11,653 nucleotides of DNA from positions 1 through 11,653 of the forward strand of contig JAQVSH010000035.1 in NCBI GenBank assembly GCA_028700615.1, written 5' to 3'. The stretch is from Bacteroidales bacterium. Lineage in GTDB: Bacteria > Bacteroidota > Bacteroidia > Bacteroidales > UBA4181. The translations under genes were made by a program, and so were the position numbers. The notes under the pieces were generated by a model, which saw only the letters and a list, made by a program, of their open reading frames with translations, had not been told where the DNA came from and made no database searches. Below are positions 6,763-11,653 of the stretch, piece by piece (position 1 is the first letter of the stretch; each line of letters starts with the position of its first letter).

Positions 6763-7170
6763 ATGGATGTTTTGACAAAAGATCAGAGACGGAAAAACAT
6801 GCAGGCCATAAAAAGCCGGAATACCCAAATTGAGGAATTACTTGCGAAAGCTTTGTGGTCAAAAGGATACCGATACAGAAGAAACAATAAAAAAGTCTTT
6901 GGCAAACCTGACTTCACGTTCTGCCGGTATAAAATCGCCATCTTCTGTGACAGTGAATATTTTCACGGTAAGGACTGGGAAACACAGAAGCTCAGAATAA
7001 AAACAAACACCGCTTTCTGGCAAAACAAAATCGAAGGCAATATCGAAAGAGACCGCATTGTAAATGAAACATTACTGAATAACGGATGGAAGGTAATTCG
7101 TTTCTGGGGCGGGGATATAAAGAAAAATTTAGACCTTTGTCTTGAGAAAATTGAATCAAATCAGCTATAG
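6763..7170 (+). CDS. vsr: Vsr-family mismatch endonuclease
   Basis: A 135-residue very-short-patch repair endonuclease, which nicks beside T:G mismatches made when 5-methylcytosine deaminates. The family signatures are in order: RRKNMQAIKSRNTQIE (about 9-24), FGKPDF with the catalytic aspartate D50, FHG with H68, FWQNKIEGNIERD (85-97) and GWKVIRFW (108-115). E. coli Vsr has a structural zinc site using a Cys in HHHHC and another in WEC; here these read HGKDW and WGG, so the site appears lost, as in a Bacteroidota subgroup I recall. I chose ATG 6763 because the conserved N-terminus begins MDxLT there; the TTG at 6757 is part of the -7 box. It lies 13 bases before the best start of a Dcm-like methyltransferase and belongs to that restriction-modification unit. 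An active nuclease is likely; the zinc-less form makes exact specificity less certain. Confidence 0.9.
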   Translation: MDVLTKDQRRKNMQAIKSRNTQIEELLAKALWSKGYRYRRNNKKVFGKPDFTFCRYKIAIFCDSEYFHGKDWETQKLRIKTNTAFWQNKIEGNIERDRIVNETLLNNGWKVIRFWGGDIKKNLDLCLEKIESNQL

Positions 7171-7183
7171 ATACCCGGAAAAA

Positions 7184-8362
7184 ATGAATTTATATTCTGA
7201 AATAAGAGAGATTATTAAGATCCAGCCCTTTAAGGATGAAAATAATATACAGGCTTACGTGACCCATTATCTGCATAACTCCGGTAACGGCATAAGCGGT
7301 TATTTTGCGGATCCCGCAATAAAATACCTTTCCGGATACGATTTTTTTAAACAAAAGAAACTTGATTTAGAATGGGACATCCCGTTCCCTTCACCCCGTA
7401 AACCCGCATTCAGCTTCATTGACCTGTTTGCCGGTATCGGCGGGATAAGACTGGCTTATCAAAAAGCCGGAGGAAAATGCGTTTTTTCTTCCGAGTATAA
7501 CAAATTCGCCAAGGTTACCTATGAAGCCAACTTTGGGGAGATACCGTTTGGAGATATTACCGTGATTGATGAAAAAAGTATTCCCGATCATGATGTCCTG
7601 CTGGCCGGTTTTCCCTGCCAGCCGTTTTCCATTGCCGGCGTTTCAAAGAAGAACAGTCTGGGCAAACAACATGGTTTTCTGGACGAAACACAGGGAACGC
7701 TTTTTTTTGACATAGCAAGGATCCTTAAAGAAAAAAGACCAAAAGCATTCATGCTCGAAAATGTCAAAAATCTGATAACCCATGACAAAGGCCGGACTTT
7801 TAAAGTCATTTACAACACTCTTGACGCCTTAGGATATTCCGTCCACTACCGGATTATGGACGGACAGTATTTTGTTCCGCAACACCGGGAAAGAATTATC
7901 ATTGTCGGCTTTGACAGAGCGGTATATAACGGAGACGAAGATTTCTTATTCCCGGAACTCCCGGAACAAAAACCAGCTATCAGAGACATTCTTGAAAAGA
8001 ATCCGGACCCGAAGTACACTCTTTCCGACAAACTCTGGAATTACCTTCAAAACTATGCAGTAAAGCACAAAGCAAAAGGGAATGGTTTCGGTTTCGGATT
8101 AACCGATTTGCAGGGGGTCAGCCGGACCCTTAGTGCCAGATATTATAAAGACGGATCGGAAATACTGATTCCCCAGAAAGGGCAAAATCCAAGAAGACTA
8201 ACTCCCCGGGAATGTGCCAGACTGCAGGGATTTCCTGATAATTTTATTATCCCCGTATCCGACAATCAGGCGTATCATCAGTTTGGTAATTCGGTAGTTA
8301 CGCCGCTGATACATGCGGTTGCAAAACAAGTGGTAAAAGCATTAAATAAACCCCATGGATAA
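7184..8362 (+). CDS. EcoRII/Dcm-type cytosine-C5 DNA methyltransferase
   Basis: A 392-residue DNA (cytosine-5) methyltransferase with all main motifs: motif I FIDLFAGIGG (D80), motif IV GFPCQPFS with the nucleophile C145, motif VI ENV at 192-194, motif VIII QHRERIIIVG, the LTPRECARLQGFP block and motif X FGNSV. About 75 residues precede motif I; N-terminal extensions of this kind occur in M.EcoRII and M.SsoII, where they can bind the promoter and regulate the operon. The adjoining EcoRII-like endonuclease and vsr point to CCWGG with methylation of the inner C. I chose ATG 7184; an upstream in-frame TTG at 7142 would overlap vsr by 29 bases. Its stop overlaps the endonuclease start by 8 bases, which fits translational coupling. 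The C5 family is certain; the site is inferred from the partners. Confidence 0.94.
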   Translation: MNLYSEIREIIKIQPFKDENNIQAYVTHYLHNSGNGISGYFADPAIKYLSGYDFFKQKKLDLEWDIPFPSPRKPAFSFIDLFAGIGGIRLAYQKAGGKCVFSSEYNKFAKVTYEANFGEIPFGDITVIDEKSIPDHDVLLAGFPCQPFSIAGVSKKNSLGKQHGFLDETQGTLFFDIARILKEKRPKAFMLENVKNLITHDKGRTFKVIYNTLDALGYSVHYRIMDGQYFVPQHRERIIIVGFDRAVYNGDEDFLFPELPEQKPAIRDILEKNPDPKYTLSDKLWNYLQNYAVKHKAKGNGFGFGLTDLQGVSRTLSARYYKDGSEILIPQKGQNPRRLTPRECARLQGFPDNFIIPVSDNQAYHQFGNSVVTPLIHAVAKQVVKALNKPHG

Positions 8363-9530
8363 TATTTTATCATCCGCTATACTTTCCTGTACGGAAAGTC
8401 CTGTCGCATTCTGTAAATTCATTACGGCAAATGATACTGGTGCCACAGGCGCTCATCAGGCCGGGTTTCATATACCCAAAAATGCATGGAGACTCTTTTT
8501 TGAAACCCCGGGAGAAAGAGGTGCCAACAAAGATGCTTTTGTTAAAATCAGGTGGCAAAACGATTTTTTTACTGACAGTCGTTTTATCTACTACGGAGTT
8601 CTGACACGTAATGAATACCGCTTAACCCGTTTTGGCCGGGGATTCCCTTTTTTACAGGAAAATAACGTAGGAGATTTACTGGTAATAGCAAAGAAAGCGG
8701 ACAATTATTACGAAGCTTTTGTTTTGTCAAATGATGAAGACATTGATGATTTTTTCTCAGCCTTTGGCATTTCATCGACAGAGACAAACGGGATCATTCC
8801 GAAAACGACCGAACTAAATACAGAAGAAAAAATTCAATTGTTGTTCTGCCAGTTTATTGCAAAATTAAACGTAGATTTTCCACCGACCTTTGATCTTGCT
8901 TCCGGGGCAAGGAACATTTTCTTTGAAGCGTTTCATCTGGGCAAAGAAATAGTTCTAAGCCAGCCGGACAAAGAGATATTAAACTGGCTGAAAACTGAAT
9001 TTGATCTTTTTAAAGCAATTGAAAACGACCGATACGGAGAGATAATCCGGACACCCTTTCCATCCGTTGACACTTTAATCCAGACTGCAAACACCATACT
9101 GAACAGGAGAAAATCAAGGGCCGGCAAGTCGCTTGAACATCATTTATCAGAAGTCTTTGATATCTGGAGTCTGTCTTATACGGCACAGCCCGTTACGGAA
9201 CAAAACAAGAAACCGGATTTTATTTTCCCCTGTATTGAGCTATATAATGCGGAACCGTCCGGGAGCGACAAGCTGGTATTTTTAGGTGCTAAAACAACCT
9301 GTAAAGACCGATGGAGACAAATTATCGGTGAAGCAGATAAAATCCCAAGAAAACATCTTTTCACTCTGCAGCAGGGCATATCCGGTAATCAGCTTAAAGA
9401 GATGAAAGCTTCCGGTGTAACGCTGGTAGTACCGGAACTTTATATTGGCAGTTTTCCGAAAGAGCATCAGGCGGATATATGGACGTTAAAAAAATTTGTC
9501 AGTTATGTTAAATGTACACAACTTCAATAG
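8355..9530 (+). CDS. EcoRII-like type II restriction endonuclease
   Basis: A 391-residue endonuclease, close to the 404 of EcoRII. The N-terminal part carries TGATGAHQAGFHIPK (about 28-42), typical of the EcoRII effector-DNA-binding domain that makes this enzyme type IIE (two sites needed). The C-terminal catalytic domain shows RAGKSLEHHLSEVFD, then KPDFIFP with P287-D288, a tyrosine about ten residues on, GAKTTCKDRWRQI (catalytic K313, with K317 and R319), an EAD motif and a KHLFTLQQGIS tail region. These are the residues of the EcoRII-type PD-(D/E)XK active site and all look intact. EcoRII cuts before CCWGG, and I infer the same site here. The gene overlaps the methyltransferase end by 8 bases and closes the unit. 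Alternative specificity, such as CCNGG as in SsoII relatives, is possible but less likely given the EcoRII N-domain and vsr. Confidence 0.94.
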   Translation: MDNILSSAILSCTESPVAFCKFITANDTGATGAHQAGFHIPKNAWRLFFETPGERGANKDAFVKIRWQNDFFTDSRFIYYGVLTRNEYRLTRFGRGFPFLQENNVGDLLVIAKKADNYYEAFVLSNDEDIDDFFSAFGISSTETNGIIPKTTELNTEEKIQLLFCQFIAKLNVDFPPTFDLASGARNIFFEAFHLGKEIVLSQPDKEILNWLKTEFDLFKAIENDRYGEIIRTPFPSVDTLIQTANTILNRRKSRAGKSLEHHLSEVFDIWSLSYTAQPVTEQNKKPDFIFPCIELYNAEPSGSDKLVFLGAKTTCKDRWRQIIGEADKIPRKHLFTLQQGISGNQLKEMKASGVTLVVPELYIGSFPKEHQADIWTLKKFVSYVKCTQLQ

Positions 9531-9838
9531 CCAAATAACCGCCATGATATCAAAAAACACTCTTTCTGTCCGTCCGGGTGTTCCTGTATGCAAGATGGTA
9601 GGACTGTTGTTACATAAGAGCCTGTATAACCTAAGCAATGAACGGGTGGTGTCAGGATGGTTGTAAAGTCTTTATTTTCAATATTTTACGTGAGAGAAAG
9701 TATCCCAGAAAGGGTATATTGGAGCAGGAGCTTTAATGAATAGTCGATCTATGCGCGTAATCGCATAGATGTTTATTCATTATAATGATATGTACGTGTG
9801 ATAGGGGTGCCGTATAGGCAGTGCTTTAAGGATAGTTA
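9531..9838. other. Convergent intergenic region, no gene seen
   Basis: This stretch lies between the stop of the endonuclease gene (plus strand) and the stop of the FRG gene (minus strand). I see no protein-coding frame or tRNA. It holds a strong inverted repeat at 9734-9782 and a minor 4-bp hairpin, TGCC/GGCA, at 9808-9820. It is richer in G than its flanks on the plus strand from about 9560 to 9660, so a structured RNA or a remnant of a mobile element is possible, but I cannot name one. Confidence 0.6.
9734..9782. repeat. Long inverted repeat / hairpin in convergent intergenic DNA
   Basis: An outer 9-bp stem TAATGAATA (9734-9742) with TATTCATTA (9774-9782) encloses a small internal loop (GTCG/GTT), an inner perfect 9-bp stem ATCTATGCG (9747-9755) with CGCATAGAT (9762-9770), and a six-base loop. 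It lies between two convergent genes, 57 bases past the FRG stop on the minus strand. A bidirectional terminator or transcript-end stabiliser fits the place, but no U-tract follows on either strand; a mobile-element or structured-RNA origin is also possible. Confidence 0.65.
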
Positions 9839-11275
9839 CTACTGAGGTATTACACCATTTGGGACATAACAAACTTTTGGCTTAAATTCATAAATCGGAA
9901 TAAAATGATTTGTTCTAGGAGCCTGCTGCCCAGTTTTCTGCCAATCTAACTGTATCTTTCCTTCATCATTTGGCTTAGCAGGCAATTTATTACTACAAAA
10001 TCTAATTGATTGAACCGATGTACCTTGTTCTTTTCCAATTAAAAAATCTATCCCAGATTCATAACCTATTGGTGCGTCAAAGCTACCATGGAATAATCTT
10101 AGCATATCACTTTCTGTAACTATTCTTAGATCTTTATCAAAAGCTTTGCCTTCGGAGTATGTTGTCTGAAAAAAGATTTTTCTCTCAATATCTTCGCGCT
10201 CAACACTGGTTAATGGCGTTTTTGGAATCGACATATACCAAGGAAGCTTACTTTTACCAACAATCTTATATCCTTCAGCCTTCAGTTTCTTGACCATCCT
10301 ATTACAACTGAAGCATTCATTAAGTTTACGATACCGCTTTGTTGCCAAAGCAACAGCTTCATAAGAAAATACATTAGTATTACGTATAAAAGCTGTACTT
10401 TTAATAATAGGATCATCGGTCCAAAGAGATTTACCGCAATTATATCGTTTGAATATAGTCCGCGAATCTTCTGCAGTATAAGAAAACGAATACAGATAAC
10501 CATACAGTGGCTCGTCTTTTTGCATCTTTAGACTAAACCCTTTTTGAGTGCCCGGTCTCTTAAAAGGTTGTTGACCAATTGGGACTAGTTTTTCTTTAAA
10601 AAGAATCGGACAATTTATTCCCATACTTTGGCAATAACCATGAGAAAAGATAACATACAAATAACCAATATAAGTTTTCCCATCATCTGTTTTTGGATGA
10701 TACTCATCATCAACTATATCACACATCGCGAAAAACAAAGCAACATTTAAATCCAAGGTAAAATCCAAAATTGCAGTTTCGAGCCCATAATGCTGCGCCA
10801 GACCCTCGTAGTCAACATGGTACGACTGGCTCTCAAAATAGCTCACGAGAGGAAATTGACGCAGCATCAATTCAAACTCTGCCACCTTTAAATAACAAAT
10901 GAAAACATCCATATCTGACTTATTTACTCTCCACAATGTGGGTCTGCAATTGGGATAATAAGCGCCCTGGCCACGAAATAAAAACGAATAATCAACCCCA
11001 CCAGGTATGAGTACATATGACGACCCACTCCTCACCTTATCAAATGATCCTTCAGGAATTGTCATCCTTGGAATGCTATCAATATTTTCATACTTTCTAG
11101 TATTTTGATAATCAGTCATATCGCACACTAAAGCTTCCACCGATGGATAATGCTGTTCTGGAGGCATTAAACACATTGGGAAGATTTGCTGGTCATCAAG
11201 TATGAAAGCATCTTGTTGGTATTTGTTTGGTAATGGTTTCTTTGTCACATCTTTTGACATAATAAAATTGCTCAT
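9839..11275 (-). CDS. FRG-domain protein
   Basis: A 478-residue protein with an FRG domain. FLFRGQG at about 98-104, PTLWR at 112-116, E133 in VAEFELMLRQF, then LAQHYG (159-164), LDFTLDLNVALFFA (170-183) follow the order and spacing of the family, whose name comes from the Phe-Arg-Gly motif. The domain is common in mobile and defence-related loci, but I know of no firmly established reaction for it. The C-terminal 250 or so residues have no motif I recognise, except a CxxC pair around residue 320. There is no signal peptide or membrane segment. The start is ATG 11273-11275; an ATG five codons further in is also possible, and neither has a Shine-Dalgarno sequence. It is transcribed alone, divergent from the McrB-like gene and convergent to the restriction unit. 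The domain call is strong, the function unknown. Confidence 0.85.
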   Translation of the reverse strand: MSNFIMSKDVTKKPLPNKYQQDAFILDDQQIFPMCLMPPEQHYPSVEALVCDMTDYQNTRKYENIDSIPRMTIPEGSFDKVRSGSSYVLIPGGVDYSFLFRGQGAYYPNCRPTLWRVNKSDMDVFICYLKVAEFELMLRQFPLVSYFESQSYHVDYEGLAQHYGLETAILDFTLDLNVALFFAMCDIVDDEYHPKTDDGKTYIGYLYVIFSHGYCQSMGINCPILFKEKLVPIGQQPFKRPGTQKGFSLKMQKDEPLYGYLYSFSYTAEDSRTIFKRYNCGKSLWTDDPIIKSTAFIRNTNVFSYEAVALATKRYRKLNECFSCNRMVKKLKAEGYKIVGKSKLPWYMSIPKTPLTSVEREDIERKIFFQTTYSEGKAFDKDLRIVTESDMLRLFHGSFDAPIGYESGIDFLIGKEQGTSVQSIRFCSNKLPAKPNDEGKIQLDWQKTGQQAPRTNHFIPIYEFKPKVCYVPNGVIPQ

Positions 11276-11399
11276 TGGATATTATTATGCTAATGGCCCA
11301 AGTTTTCCAGCATGAATTGCTCTTTGTTTATAAGAATTTTTTGAAATTCTGAAATGTAGGAAAATCAAGTTATTTCATTCATGCCTAGTTGGTTAATGA

Positions 11400-11428
11400 T
11401 TGAATGTAAAAATAGCATATTAATTTTT
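11400..11428 (+). promoter_or_regulatory. Candidate promoter of the McrB-like gene
   Basis: TTG at 11400-11402, an 18-base spacer and TAATTTTT at 11421-11428 (7 of 8 to TAnnTTTG) precede the ATG at 11434 by five bases. The arrangement copies that before the operon at 1218, including the 18-base spacer and the -7 box almost touching the start codon. In an AT-rich gap such a match can be chance. Confidence 0.3.
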
Positions 11429-11433
11429 CCAAA

Positions 11434-11653
11434 ATGATAGAATTTAGACATGAACCTAAAAAATCATCAAATCTTAATGCCTTCCAAATAGGCTTGTCAA
11501 ATGCTGGCCTCCAATACTCTAACAAGTTAATCACCCGCTTCATCGCTTCCCTACTCACCAAACCTTTCCTGATCCTTACGGGACTTTCAGGTTCTGGGAA
11601 GACCAAATTGGCACAGGCTTTTGCACAGTGGATCTGTGAAGATGAGTGTCAGT
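11434..11653 (+). CDS. McrB-like AAA+ ATPase, 3'-truncated (type IV restriction)
   Basis: The frame from ATG 11434 runs off the window end and gives 73 residues. After a short N-terminal part comes a segment of the form KLITRFIASLLTKPFLIL, then a Walker A motif GLSGSGKT at 50-57 followed by KLAQAFAQWI. This strand-P-loop-helix text is that of the McrB-type AAA+ ATPase found in many Bacteroidota restriction loci. McrB hydrolyses GTP, moves DNA and works with the nuclease McrC to cut DNA with modified cytosine. The Walker B and the GTP-specific NxxD-type motif lie beyond the window, so nucleotide preference cannot be checked, and the start lacks the long N-terminal DNA-recognition domain of E. 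coli McrB; recognition may lie further on or in a partner. The start was chosen because in-frame stops lie just upstream (11407, 11413). It is divergent from the FRG gene. Confidence 0.75.
   Translation, partial: MIEFRHEPKKSSNLNAFQIGLSNAGLQYSNKLITRFIASLLTKPFLILTGLSGSGKTKLAQAFAQWICEDECQ

Noticed and set aside
7142..7183. TTG at 7142 as start of the cytosine methyltransferase
   Set aside because: It overlaps vsr by 29 bases and the extra residues do not look conserved. ATG 7184 lies 13 bases after the vsr stop.
9531..9838. Retron or group II intron RNA
   Set aside because: The stem-loop made me consider it, but there is no reverse transcriptase gene in the window and no recognisable domain V or msr/msd arrangement.
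1..11653. CRISPR array, tRNA or rRNA genes, insertion-sequence transposase, integrase
   Set aside because: No regularly spaced repeats, no cloverleaf-like sequence and no transposase or recombinase motifs were found on either strand.

Overview
The window is an AT-rich stretch of bacterial DNA that reads as a defence island, most likely from a Bacteroidota (Bacteroidetes) genome. That assignment is an inference from four things: near absence of Shine-Dalgarno sequences, a TAnnTTTG-type -7 box in front of vsr and looser versions before two other genes, tightly packed A/T-ended genes, and protein versions (vsr, McrB-like, EcoRII-like) that resemble those of this phylum.

Layout. Positions 2-568 hold the 3' part of an unrecognised gene, followed by a tandem hairpin that may be its terminator. 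Positions 569-1217 have no convincing gene. Positions 1218-6714 form one compact same-strand unit with gaps of only 1 to 12 bases or short overlaps: a STAS-like/GHKL-ATPase protein, a small STAS-like (DUF4325-type) protein, a large fusion of a HExxH zinc metalloprotease with a C-terminal dCTP deaminase domain, a membrane protein, a small unknown protein and a beta-class DNA methyltransferase. Positions 6763-9530 are a complete EcoRII/Dcm-type restriction-modification unit in the order vsr, cytosine-C5 methyltransferase, EcoRII-like endonuclease, predicted to act at CCWGG. Positions 9531-9838 are a convergent intergenic region with an 18-bp-stem hairpin. An FRG-domain gene lies on the minus strand (9839-11275), and the window ends in the first 73 codons of a McrB-like AAA+ ATPase (type IV restriction).

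How the genes may work together. The restriction module is conventional: the methyltransferase protects CCWGG, the endonuclease cuts unmodified sites, and Vsr repairs the T:G mismatches left by 5-methylcytosine deamination. The operon at 1218-5859 matches no named defence system known to me. It joins a partner-switching-style ATPase/STAS pair (possible sensor or regulator), a protease, and a dCTP deaminase whose characteristic residues are intact. dCTP deaminases are known anti-phage effectors that deplete the dCTP pool, so a reasonable hypothesis is a nucleotide-depletion defence system controlled by proteolysis and an ATPase/STAS switch, with a membrane component and possibly an associated methyltransferase. 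This is the main candidate for an undescribed system in the window. Its composition is sequence-supported; its function is inference.
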